Below are positions 1 to 7,178 of a DNA stretch of 30,576 nucleotides, piece by piece. Positions within the stretch are counted from its first letter, which is position 1. Every line of letters starts with the position of its first letter. Both the position numbers and the translations under genes were made by a program. Under the pieces are notes generated by a model. It saw nothing but the letters and a program-made list of their open reading frames with translations. It did no database searches and was not told the origin of the DNA. This stretch comes from a virus, in the IMG/VR virus record IMGVR_UViG_3300017751_000127, positions 1 through 30,576 of that record. One strand, given 5' to 3'.

Positions 1-102
1 AGAGGGAAGGGGGAGCACCGCCCCCATAAAGCGAACACGACCGCATTTTTGAGCGACAAAAAGTCAAGATGTGGGCAAAAGGATATTGTAAAAGGATAAA
101 AA
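1..102. other. Left-end intergenic region, possible cos-proximal DNA
   Basis: No gene is seen here. Positions 9-13 (GGGGG) and 21-25 (CCCCC) form a GC-only inverted repeat with a 7-nt loop. The 10-mer CACCGCCCCC at 16-25 is repeated exactly at the extreme right end (30567-30576). In HK97-like cos phages the order is HNH nuclease, cos, small terminase. Here HNH ends at 30499 and the small terminase starts at 103, so this stretch plus 30517-30576 is where a cos site would lie if the genome is circularised. That is inference; no cos consensus was recognised. Confidence 0.4.
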
Positions 103-552
103 ATGAGCAAAGGAAGAAAACCAAAACCAACGGCGATGTTGAAAGCGCAAGGAACATTTGACGCAAGCCGCCACAAAAACAGATTGGAAGCCGACGGAAT
201 CCCATCGGTTCCCGCGGTCCAATCCGCTGGCGAAACGTTTGATTGGTTGGTGAAAAAATTGGACGACCTTGGTGTCGTTGCGGACGTCGATGGAATGGCG
301 TTGCAGATGTTAGCGGACGCGTGGGAAGATTATCAAGTCGCGCGGAATGTCATCAAGGAACAAGGACCGACCTATTCCACGACGACGGCACAAGGCGATT
401 TGATGTGGCGACCGCGCCCCGAAGTTTTAATGATGAACCAATCGTGGGCGAAGGTTGAAAAGATGATGACGCAATTTGGATTGACGGCATCGTCACGCGC
501 CAAAATTGAAATGCAAGAAAAGATTGAAACACTTGACGATTTAATTGAATGA
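103..552 (+). CDS. terS: Terminase small subunit, P27 family
   Basis: A 149-aa protein, the normal size for the P27 (Terminase_4) family. Seen: an N-terminal GRKPKPT motif, a central helical part with LGVVADVDGMALQML, and a C-terminal FGLTASSRAKI motif, all typical of P27 small terminases. It should bind the packaging site on phage DNA and recruit the large subunit. The start ATG follows an A-rich run (GTAAAAGGATAAAAA). The gene overlaps the large terminase start by 4 nt (ATGA), so the two are translationally coupled. It is probably transcribed with the HNH nuclease at the other end of the window. Confidence 0.88.
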   Translation: MSKGRKPKPTAMLKAQGTFDASRHKNRLEADGIPSVPAVQSAGETFDWLVKKLDDLGVVADVDGMALQMLADAWEDYQVARNVIKEQGPTYSTTTAQGDLMWRPRPEVLMMNQSWAKVEKMMTQFGLTASSRAKIEMQEKIETLDDLIE

Positions 553-1019
553 CACACGACAAAACAAAATCCACGCGAATCATCAATTTCATTGAACGGG
601 TTTGCACCCATGTGAAAGGTGATTTGGCGGGTCAACCATTCTTGTTGGAAGAATGGCAAAAACAATTCATCCACGATTTGTTCGGGACGATGAACGCGTC
701 GGGGTTGCGACAATATCGAACAAGCTATGTCCAGATTCCGCGAAAGAATGGAAAATCAAATTTGTCGGCGGCGATTGCGTTGGCGGTGTTGTTTGTTGAA
801 AAAGAACAAGGCGCGGAAATCTATTGTTGCGCATCGTCACGGGACCAAGCGAAAATAGTGTTTGAGGTCTGCAAACAAATGGTTCGGAATTCGGCAATCT
901 TGACAAAGAATTGCAAGACGTTTCAAAATTCAATTGTGTTGAACGGAACAAATTCGTTTCTTAAAGCGGTCGCCGCGGATGCGGGACTATTGCACGGCGC
1001 GAATGCGTCGTGTGGTTAA
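549..1019 (+). CDS. terL: Terminase large subunit, N-terminal part (ATPase up to Walker B)
   Basis: This 156-aa ORF is the first part of an HK97-type (Terminase_1) large terminase, the motor that pumps DNA into the prohead. Walker A is visible as IPRKNGKS (about residues 63-70), followed by the expected EIYCCASSRDQA strand and the ADAGLLHGANAS segment. In the family this segment runs straight into the Walker B strand. Here the frame instead reads Cys-Gly-stop (TGT GGT TAA, 1011-1019) and Walker B (CVIYDELH) lies 40 nt downstream in the +1 frame. The gene is therefore interrupted, or is read through by recoding (see 1014-1044). On its own this fragment lacks Walker B and the nuclease, so it cannot be a working terminase. 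Confidence 0.85.
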   Translation: MTHDKTKSTRIINFIERVCTHVKGDLAGQPFLLEEWQKQFIHDLFGTMNASGLRQYRTSYVQIPRKNGKSNLSAAIALAVLFVEKEQGAEIYCCASSRDQAKIVFEVCKQMVRNSAILTKNCKTFQNSIVLNGTNSFLKAVAADAGLLHGANASCG

Positions 1020-2139
1020 CCCCCCGAATTTCGGTTCGGGGGGTGAAGATTGCGTTATTTACGATGAATTACACACGGCGAAAAATCGCGAATTGTGGGA
1101 TGTGATGGCGACGTCTATGGGCGCACGTTCACAACCTTTAATGATTGCCATCACAACGGCGGGCGTGTTCGACACGAATTCCATTTGTCACGAATTGTAT
1201 TCCTATGGGAAAAGAGTTGGCGAAGGCGTCATCGACGACGATACCTTTTTGCCGTTGATATATGAGGCGGAACCAGACGACGACATCCATGATTTGGAAA
1301 CGTGGAAAAAGGCGAATCCGAATTTTGGAATCAGTATCAAACCAGAATATTTCGAAAAGATGTCACGCGAGGCCAAGACATTGCCGTCGTCGGAAATCGC
1401 ATTCCGTCAGTTGCATTTGAACCAATGGGTGAATTCTTTGGCGTCTTGGATTACGGACGACGAATGGATGAAATCGTCGGGCGTTGTGGAATTGGAAAAA
1501 CTGAAGGGTCGCAAATGTTACGGCGGATTAGATTTGGCCGCCGTTGAAGATGTCACCGCGTTCGTGTTGGCGTTTCCTATGGACGACGAATCCATCAAGA
1601 TTGTTCCGTTTCTGTTTGTGAGTGAAGCGGCGGTCGAACGCCGTCGGAATCAAACGGGTGGGTCTTACGATACGTTTGTAAGTAATGGCGAATTGATTGT
1701 GACGGAAGGGAATTCCACGGATTACAATGTCATTCAAAAGAAGATTCTGGAATGTGCGGAAATCTTTGACATTCAGTCGGTGGCGTTTGACCGATGGAAT
1801 TCGAATTCATTGGTTCAGCAATTGACGGACTCGGGTGTTGAAATGGACCCGTTTGGTCAAGGATTTATTTCGATGACGTCACCAATAAAGAATGCGGAAA
1901 TTCTGGTCAAAAAACGATTGTTGCATCACGGCGGTCACGGAATGTTGCGTTGGATGGCGGCGAATGTGGTGACGAAAAAGGACGATGCGGAAAATGTAAA
2001 ATTCAGCAAATCAAAGGCGGGCGATAAGATTGACGGAATCATTGCCATGATAATGGCGTTGGGTGAAATGATGACGATGGAAAACAAGGACATGACGGGT
2101 TCGTCCACTTATGAATCGCAAGGAATTAGAATGCTATGA
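979..2139 (+). CDS. terL: Terminase large subunit, C-terminal part (Walker B, motif III, nuclease)
   Basis: This frame carries the rest of the large terminase. From 1051 it encodes CVIYDELHTAKNRELWDV (Walker B Asp-Glu), the ATPase coupling motif AITTAG, and an RNase H-like nuclease with acidic residues in GGLDLAAVED, VAFDRWNS and KIDGIIAM. Length and order match HK97-type terminases once joined to the 549-1019 part. The first codons from the ATG at 979 overlap the upstream frame and give a sequence unlike terminases (MRDYCTARMRR), so 979 is almost certainly not the true start. Translation probably enters this frame at 1018 (+1 shift) or 1045 (bypass). Identity is certain; expression mode is not. 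Confidence 0.82.
   Translation: MRDYCTARMRRVVNPPNFGSGGEDCVIYDELHTAKNRELWDVMATSMGARSQPLMIAITTAGVFDTNSICHELYSYGKRVGEGVIDDDTFLPLIYEAEPDDDIHDLETWKKANPNFGISIKPEYFEKMSREAKTLPSSEIAFRQLHLNQWVNSLASWITDDEWMKSSGVVELEKLKGRKCYGGLDLAAVEDVTAFVLAFPMDDESIKIVPFLFVSEAAVERRRNQTGGSYDTFVSNGELIVTEGNSTDYNVIQKKILECAEIFDIQSVAFDRWNSNSLVQQLTDSGVEMDPFGQGFISMTSPIKNAEILVKKRLLHHGGHGMLRWMAANVVTKKDDAENVKFSKSKAGDKIDGIIAMIMALGEMMTMENKDMTGSSTYESQGIRML
1014..1044 (+). promoter_or_regulatory. Candidate translational bypass/recoding element inside terL
   Basis: Seen: GGT (1014-1016), stop TAA (1017-1019), an inverted repeat ACCCCCCGAA (1019-1028) / TTCGGGGGGT (1035-1044) with loop TTTCGG, and a second GGT at 1042-1044. Decoding from 1045 gives Glu-Asp-Cys-Val-Ile-Tyr-Asp-Glu, the Walker B strand. 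A jump from the first GGT to the last skips 28 nt (UAA plus the hairpin) and restores frame; another in-frame GGT lies at 1033-1035. T4 gene 60 has matched GGA take-off and landing codons, a stop just after take-off and a hairpin. A simple +1 shift at GGT-TAA would also reach the frame. Function is inference. Confidence 0.5.
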
Positions 2140-2300
2140 TGAATATTCAAGATGCCAGACGATTGGGTTTGATGTTATTTGATTTAGGATTCACGCCGTG
2201 GTTGCAAGAAACGGGCGACGGATTCACGATTCGTTTGGTTTTAAACGGGGAAATGGTGGATGTCTTTTGGACGGATTGCGAATCGGTTGGGGATAATTAA
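2136..2300 (+). CDS. Small hypothetical protein (54 aa)
   Basis: A short ORF starting MMNIQDARRLG and ending CESVGDN, coupled to terL by an ATGA overlap (start 2136, terL stop 2137-2139). The sequence looks like a compact alpha/beta fragment, with an amphipathic N-terminal helix followed by alternating beta-like stretches (FTIRLVLNGEMVDVFW). Codon use matches the neighbouring structural genes (TTG, GAA, ACG rich), and the coupling supports real translation. I do not recognise a family. It closes the packaging gene string just ahead of a new promoter at about 2317-2350. Confidence 0.6.
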   Translation: MMNIQDARRLGLMLFDLGFTPWLQETGDGFTIRLVLNGEMVDVFWTDCESVGDN

Positions 2301-2310
2301 AAAAAAGTTT

Positions 2311-2350
2311 TTCACGTTTTGTTGATTGTATTGTTTTTTATGTATATTTG
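2311..2350 (+). promoter_or_regulatory. Bacteroidota-type promoter P1
   Basis: TATATTTG at 2343-2350 matches the Bacteroidota -7 element TAnnTTTG exactly, with TTTTG at 2317-2321 about 21 nt upstream as the -33 element. TTCACG at 2311-2316 followed by TTTTGTTGA resembles, imperfectly, the TTCACA-N3-TGTGAA operator seen at 20630 and 21315. An A-rich leader (AAACAAAAACAAAAAGAC) follows and leads to the ATG at 2375. Confidence 0.6.
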
Positions 2351-2374
2351 AATATCAAACAAAAACAAAAAGAC

Positions 2375-2614
2375 ATGAAAACAACAAAAATTTGCAAAGG
2401 CTTGTACCAAACCGAATGGAACGGCCACATCATTCAAATTAGTAATGAAAAGGAATGGGTTGAATGGTGTGGTGTTGGTACATTAATTTGGGCGATTACT
2501 TCCGACACTTTAGATTTGGACGCTAACGATGGAATGTGGGACACACTATATTCAACCAAAAAAGAGGCGTTGGAAAGATTACCCGAAATTTTGAAAACAT
2601 CAAAACCATATTGA
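2375..2614 (+). CDS. Small hypothetical protein (79 aa)
   Basis: The start is placed at ATG 2375 because it follows promoter P1 and the AAACAAAAACAAAAAGAC leader shared with other early-type genes; an upstream in-frame TTG lies inside the promoter. The product begins MKTTKICKGLYQTEWNGH and is acidic and tryptophan-rich (EWVEWCGVGTLIW), ending in a helical KKEALERLPEILKTS. It is an independent transcription unit, with its own promoter and the strong terminator at 2634-2664. No family is recognised. The position, set apart between packaging and head operons, suggests an accessory role. Confidence 0.6.
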   Translation: MKTTKICKGLYQTEWNGHIIQISNEKEWVEWCGVGTLIWAITSDTLDLDANDGMWDTLYSTKKEALERLPEILKTSKPY

Positions 2615-2633
2615 TTCCAACCCAACCATCAAC

Positions 2634-2664
2634 GCCCCCCGCTGAAACAAACGGGGGGTTTTGG
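2634..2664 (+). terminator. Rho-independent terminator
   Basis: CCCCCCG (2635-2641) pairs with CGGGGGG (2652-2658) around a 10-nt loop, and TTTT follows. It ends the unit starting at 2375. Confidence 0.75.
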
Positions 2665-2691
2665 TGGTAAGAACCAGAAAATATTTTTTTT

Positions 2692-2925
2692 ATGTATCAC
2701 ACGACAACAACAAATGATTTGGTAATTTGTCGCAAGATGAATCCAATTGATGACATCAACGTTGGCGACATTATTGAAATGACGCGAACGGGAAAAGAAT
2801 TTTCGGTCGAATCCATTTCGCCCGCTGGAATAGTATTGAAAGAATGCGCCCGCATTGTGACGTTTAGCCGTTCGGCATTGAACGAACGATTGGAACGAAA
2901 CGCGGCGATTCATAAACCCATTTAA
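2692..2925 (+). CDS. Small hypothetical protein (77 aa)
   Basis: Begins MYHTTTTNDLVICRKMNPIDD. A second ATG at 2737 (MNPIDDINVGDIIEM) would give a 62-aa protein that starts at a more domain-like point. The part DINVGDIIEMTRTGKEFSVESIS resembles a small beta-barrel with a V-G-D turn, then a helical end (SALNERLERNAAI). An AT-rich run precedes the first ATG. It is a separate small unit bounded by terminators at 2634-2664 and 2967-2999. Function unknown. Confidence 0.5.
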   Translation: MYHTTTTNDLVICRKMNPIDDINVGDIIEMTRTGKEFSVESISPAGIVLKECARIVTFSRSALNERLERNAAIHKPI

Positions 2926-2931
2926 CCCACC

Positions 2932-2999
2932 ACGCCCGTTCGGGTGTCGGTCTTTGTTTTTGTTTTGGGACATTCATTTTTTGGATGTCCCTTTTTTTT
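2932..2999 (+). terminator. Tandem terminators before the head operon
   Basis: The first hairpin, ACGCCCG/CGGGTGT at 2935-2950, is short and followed by T-rich DNA. The second is strong: GGGACAT (2967-2973) pairs with ATGTCCC (2985-2991), followed by eight T residues (2992-2999). They isolate the portal operon from upstream transcription, so a promoter between 3000 and 3048 is expected, but no good TAnnTTTG was found there. Confidence 0.75.
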
Positions 3000-3048
3000 G
3001 CAGATGATTGTTTAATTTGTCCCCAATTAAAACATCGTTTTCAACCGA

Positions 3049-4269
3049 ATGGCCGAAAATCAAAACTTGTTTGGGCGAATATTGGGCGCATTTCGTAACA
3101 ACCCGAATCGCCCATCGACAAATTTGTCGAATCCCGCCGAATGGTTGTTCGCGGGAAATGAATCAAAAACGGGGATTTCTGTAACTGAAAACACCGCGAT
3201 GCAATTGTCCGCGGTATTTGGGGCGGTTCGTGTAATATCGGAAACGATGGCGACATTGCCGTGGCACGTCAAACAATCGGCGGACGGAATGGTCCGCAAT
3301 GCAGACGCACATCCCATCAACAAATTGATTCACACACCGAACCAATTGATGTCGGATTTCACATTCCGCGAAACGTGTCAAGCAAATCTTTGTTTGCACG
3401 GAAACGCATTCATTGCAATCAAACGCGACAACGCGGGAAACCCAATCAAATTGATTCCGATTGCACCCGAACGCGTATCGGTCAAAATATACGAGGATGA
3501 AAAGTTTTACCAGATAGACGACAAAGAAACGTTCGACGATTCGGAAATGATTCACATTGTCGGTTTAGGATTTGACGGCGTTGTTGGGAAATCTGTGATT
3601 GAATGTGCGCGTGAATCCATTGGCCTTGGATTGGCCGCCGACCAATTCGGTGGTTCATTCTTTGGAAATGGTGCGAACATTTCAGCGGTGTTGACACACC
3701 CAGCAAGATTGAGCGACGAAGCCTATAAAAGATTAATGCGTTCGTGGTCGCAAAGAAACACGGGATTGAATAATTCACATAAAACCGCCATATTGGAAGA
3801 AGGTATGAACGTGACCAAATTGTCCGTTTCACCGCAAGATTCACAATTCATTTCCACGCGGAAATTTGGCGTTGAAGATATAGCAAGATTTTTCCGTTTG
3901 CCGTTGGCTTATCTGGGTTCTATGGACCAAAGTTCAACGCGGGCAAATGTCGAAGAACAAGGAATCATGTTCCAAAGAAACACGATTTTGCCATGGGTGA
4001 AAAGATGGGAAGCCGAATTGAGCAGAAAATTGTTTGTCGGTGATTCCGATTATTACATCCGATTTGAAATGGACGGATTGTTGCGTGGTGATATTAAATC
4101 GCGTTACCAATCTTATGCCGTCGCGCGTCAATGGGGATTTTTGTCCGCCAATGACATTCGACGTTTTGAAAATATGGAACCGATTGACGGCGGTAATGTG
4201 TATTTGCAACCGCTGAACATGACGGACGTTTCCGCCAACGTAAACGACGCAAACGATGCCGTGGAATAA
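3049..4269 (+). CDS. Portal protein, HK97 family
   Basis: A 406-aa protein of normal length for HK97-type portals, the dodecameric ring at the head vertex through which DNA enters and leaves. Family features seen include the N-terminal VFGAVRVISETMATLPWHV helix, HPINKLIHTPNQLMSDFTF, the clip region with CLHGNAFIAIKRD, the IPIAPERVSVKI strand, a DDSEMIHIVGLGFDGVVGKSV segment and the C-terminal FRLPLAYLGSMDQSSTRANVEEQ motif. The start ATG follows a terminator pair, so this is the first gene of the morphogenesis operon. Its end overlaps the prohead protease start by 14 nt. Confidence 0.93.
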   Translation: MAENQNLFGRILGAFRNNPNRPSTNLSNPAEWLFAGNESKTGISVTENTAMQLSAVFGAVRVISETMATLPWHVKQSADGMVRNADAHPINKLIHTPNQLMSDFTFRETCQANLCLHGNAFIAIKRDNAGNPIKLIPIAPERVSVKIYEDEKFYQIDDKETFDDSEMIHIVGLGFDGVVGKSVIECARESIGLGLAADQFGGSFFGNGANISAVLTHPARLSDEAYKRLMRSWSQRNTGLNNSHKTAILEEGMNVTKLSVSPQDSQFISTRKFGVEDIARFFRLPLAYLGSMDQSSTRANVEEQGIMFQRNTILPWVKRWEAELSRKLFVGDSDYYIRFEMDGLLRGDIKSRYQSYAVARQWGFLSANDIRRFENMEPIDGGNVYLQPLNMTDVSANVNDANDAVE

Positions 4270-5821
4270 TTACCCAAAGGCGGCGCGAGATAATGCGTCA
4301 AAAGCGTTAAAACACCGCGAGGAAAACGGAACGGATTGTGGAACGCCCGTGGGTTGGCAACGCGCCAACACTTTGTCAAAGGGCGACCCGATTTCGGACG
4401 ATGTTTTGATTCGCACTTATTCATTTTTATCACGCGCCAAAGTTTACGACCAAGGCAAGTTTTTTGATGAGGATGGAAAGGAAATTTGCGGTTCGATAAT
4501 GTACGCGGCATGGGGCGGCGACCCAATGTTGCGTTGGGCAAAAAGAACGATTGAACAAATGGAAGAAAAGAAAAGACATATAAAATCCGTAGTTGAAACA
4601 GATGAAGAAATCGTCATCACGTTTGGTAAATCGGAAATGAGCAACGAACCAGAAATGGAAAAAGTGTCGTTCGATTTTGACGGCACATTGAACACGGACG
4701 CGGGGCGTGCGTATTTTGAAGAAGAAAAAAACAAAGGTTCGGAAATTTACATCATAAGCGCACGCGAGAACGACGAATATTTGCAAGGGTTCGCCATTGC
4801 GAATGGCATTGAAAAAGAACGCGTGTTCGCTATGGGTGACGATGAAAGCAAAATCGCAAAGATTCAAGAATTGGAAATCGGTCGTCATTACGACAACAAT
4901 TCATCGGTCGTTGAAAGTGTTCGCGGAATCTTGGTTGAAGAACGCGCGGAACCCGACGAATTGTCGGTTGGCGATTTCGTCAAATGGAATTCATCGGGCG
5001 GCAATGCTTACGGACGAATTATCCAAGTGGAAACCGACGGCGTGATTGAGGCGGATTCGGGTTTTGAGGTAAACGGAACAAGTGACGACCCAGCGGCGTT
5101 GATTCGGTTGTTTAGATATTCGAGCGAAGAAGATGCCTACATTGAGCGAAAACCCGTTTTGAATGTGGCGCATCGTTTCAGTTCATTGGAAAAATTTGAC
5201 GCTGAAGTTCGGAAATCGTCGGGCGTTATTGAGCAACGCGAATTCCGAATGGAAAGCATGGAACACAACGGAAACGTCGTTCGCGGTTATGCCGCGGTTT
5301 ACGATTCGGATTCCGAATTTATGGGGTATTATGAGCAAATAGAAAAAGGCGCATTCGACGACGTGATGAATGACGACGTTCGCGCATATTACAACCATGA
5401 CGAAAATTATTTATTGGGGCGTGTGTCAAGTGGCACACTAAGAATCGGAACGGACAAACGCGGTTTGTTCTACGAAGTCGATTTACCCAATACAACTTAT
5501 GCCAATGATTTGGTCGAATTGATGAAGCGCGGCGACATCAATCAATCGTCGTTCGCATTCCTAATCCAACAAGACAGATGGGAAGAACGCGACGGCAAAA
5601 CGTACCGAATTATTGAAAAAGTATCACGTTTGATTGATGTTTCCCCCGTGGCAATGCCCGCGTACCAAATGGCGACATCGGAATTGAAACGCGATTTGGA
5701 AACGGAAACACCACCAATTGAAACAACACCAACCGACGCGGTTGATTCTGGTTCAAACGATGGCGAAGAAGTGTCCAACATTTATTTGTATAAAAGTAAA
5801 ATTTTAAATTTAACACGATGA
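4256..5821 (+). CDS. Four-domain prohead protease (HK97 S78) with HAD-like and Tudor-like domains
   Basis: At 521 aa this is more than twice the usual size of an HK97 prohead protease. Domains in order: residues 1-105, a domain with TPVGWQRANTLSKGDPIS and AAWGGDPMLRWAKR, also known from other phage head-maturation proteins; 135-225, a HAD-phosphatase-like domain with DFDGT (140-144) and IISAR (166-170); 235-290, a small barrel (SVGDFVKWNSSGGNAYGRI) of the DUF2945/Tudor kind; 322-480, the S78 protease with His381 in YYNHDEN and the Ser pair 431-432 in NQSSFAF. The protease should cut the capsid delta domain during maturation. Roles of the first three domains are unknown. It overlaps portal (14 nt) and capsid (ATGA). 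Confidence 0.85.
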   Translation: MPWNNYPKAARDNASKALKHREENGTDCGTPVGWQRANTLSKGDPISDDVLIRTYSFLSRAKVYDQGKFFDEDGKEICGSIMYAAWGGDPMLRWAKRTIEQMEEKKRHIKSVVETDEEIVITFGKSEMSNEPEMEKVSFDFDGTLNTDAGRAYFEEEKNKGSEIYIISARENDEYLQGFAIANGIEKERVFAMGDDESKIAKIQELEIGRHYDNNSSVVESVRGILVEERAEPDELSVGDFVKWNSSGGNAYGRIIQVETDGVIEADSGFEVNGTSDDPAALIRLFRYSSEEDAYIERKPVLNVAHRFSSLEKFDAEVRKSSGVIEQREFRMESMEHNGNVVRGYAAVYDSDSEFMGYYEQIEKGAFDDVMNDDVRAYYNHDENYLLGRVSSGTLRIGTDKRGLFYEVDLPNTTYANDLVELMKRGDINQSSFAFLIQQDRWEERDGKTYRIIEKVSRLIDVSPVAMPAYQMATSELKRDLETETPPIETTPTDAVDSGSNDGEEVSNIYLYKSKILNLTR

Positions 5822-6990
5822 AAAACATCGAATTGAGAGGCCAAAGAGCCGAATTGATTAAGGGTGCAATGTCACTTGTTGACAACGCCCAAAAAGAAGG
5901 TCGTTCATTGAACGCCGAAGAACAACAAAAATTCGACGCAATGGAAAGCGACGCGCGTTCAATGATGACGCAAATCGAAACGTTGGAACGTGCGGCGGAC
6001 ATGAAAAAGGAATTGGCGGCAAACGCTGAAGCACGCGAAGCATCACCAAAGCAATCACGCACGGCGATTTTCGGTAAATACCTGAAAAGAGGTTTAGCGG
6101 GTCTAAACGCAGAAGAACGCGCACAATTGACAAGCACGCCATCGGCTGGTGGTTTCTTAGTGCCCGAAGGATTCAGCGGTGTGTTAGACGTTGCAACAGA
6201 ATTCACGGGCGAGGTTGAAAGAGTGGCCAAAAAATTAGACACGGCAAGCGGTAATCCGTTAGACTACCCAACCGTGAACGACACGGGCAACGATGCGGCA
6301 ATCGCTACTGAAGGCGCGGCAACAAGCGAAACCGACATGACGTTTGGAAACGTTGCGTTCAGTTCTTACAACTACACGTCTTTAGTTCGTGTATCAAAGC
6401 AATTGATTGACGACGCTGGTTTCAATCTTGATTCATTCTTGGTTGAAGCATTAGGCGAAAGAATCGCGCGTAAAACCAACGCAGATTTCACCACGGGCGA
6501 TGGGTCAAGCAAACCAAAAGGAATCGTTGCCGAATCAACATTGGGTGCAACGGTTGCAACATCGGGCGCATTAGTAGCGAACGACGTGTTGAATCTTATC
6601 CATTCAATCGACCCAAGTTATAGAAACAAAGCGTCATTTGGCCTCATGTGTTCGGGCACTATTATGGCCTTATTGCAAAAATTAGGCGTGGGCAGTTCAA
6701 ACGATTTTCCAATTTTCATCCCATCGATGACGGCGGGACAACCAGACAAATTGTTCGGGTATAATGTGTACTATAACAATGACATGGAAACAGATTTGGA
6801 CGCGACTGACAAAGTAATGATTGCGGCAGATTTCGACAAATACGTTGTGCGTCGTGCGGGTGGTGTTCAAATCATTCGTTTAAACGAACGTTACATGGAC
6901 GAAATGGAAATCGGGTATCTCGTTAGTGCCCGTCGTGACGGACACGCCGTTGATACACGCGCTATTAAACACCTTATTGGTAAGGCTTAA
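5818..6990 (+). CDS. Major capsid protein, HK97 fold
   Basis: A 390-aa phage major capsid protein. Residues 1-100 are charged and helical (coiled-coil-like, LIKGAMSLVDNAQKEG to MKKELAANAEA), as in the scaffolding delta domain of HK97 gp5, removed by the upstream protease. The core starts near STPSAGGFLVPEGF, and contains the E-loop area and the typical GERIARKTNADFTTGDGSSKPKGI and SRNK-like segments. The C-terminal GHAVDTRAIKHL matches capsid ends. Start and stop are coupled to neighbours (ATGA at 5818, TAATG at 6988). This should be the most abundant virion protein. Confidence 0.94.
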   Translation: MKNIELRGQRAELIKGAMSLVDNAQKEGRSLNAEEQQKFDAMESDARSMMTQIETLERAADMKKELAANAEAREASPKQSRTAIFGKYLKRGLAGLNAEERAQLTSTPSAGGFLVPEGFSGVLDVATEFTGEVERVAKKLDTASGNPLDYPTVNDTGNDAAIATEGAATSETDMTFGNVAFSSYNYTSLVRVSKQLIDDAGFNLDSFLVEALGERIARKTNADFTTGDGSSKPKGIVAESTLGATVATSGALVANDVLNLIHSIDPSYRNKASFGLMCSGTIMALLQKLGVGSSNDFPIFIPSMTAGQPDKLFGYNVYYNNDMETDLDATDKVMIAADFDKYVVRRAGGVQIIRLNERYMDEMEIGYLVSARRDGHAVDTRAIKHLIGKA

Positions 6991-7178
6991 TGAAAGTTAA
7001 GTTCAACCAATCGGTTGTCGGGAATACATTCCACCACGTCGTTGATGACGTGGTGGATTTACCCGAAGCCGAAGCACGAAAGTTTTTGAATTCGGGTCTT
7101 TGTGAGGCGGTCCCAGAACCACCGAAGAAACGCGCGAAAAAAGCGGTGAAGAAAAGCACATCAAAAGAAACACGATAA
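6990..7178 (+). CDS. Small basic head-associated protein (62 aa)
   Basis: MKVKFNQSVVGNTFHHV followed by VVDLPEAEARKFLNSGLCEAV resembles short proteins that sit just after the capsid gene in many HK97-like operons (KVKF..SV.G....G..VDLP..EA..L...G..E). A lysine-rich, histone-like tail (KKRAKKAVKKSTSKETR) follows. Its ATG overlaps the capsid stop by 1 nt and it abuts the connector gene. Likely a virion or head-completion component, possibly DNA-contacting through the tail. The function is inferred only from position. Confidence 0.65.
   Translation: MKVKFNQSVVGNTFHHVVDDVVDLPEAEARKFLNSGLCEAVPEPPKKRAKKAVKKSTSKETR

Noticed and set aside
1020-1043. Ordinary transcription terminator inside terL
   Set aside because: The stem is terminator-like but no T tract follows (TGAAGATTGC), and the gene continues downstream.
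979-1050. Independent start of the terminase C-terminal part at ATG 979
   Set aside because: The encoded residues before the Walker B strand do not resemble a terminase, and the overlapped upstream frame does. A nuclease-only product would also include Walker B without Walker A.
1011-1050. Self-splicing intron or intein in terL
   Set aside because: 40 nt is far too short for any group I or II intron, and the inserted reading contains a stop, so no intein is possible.
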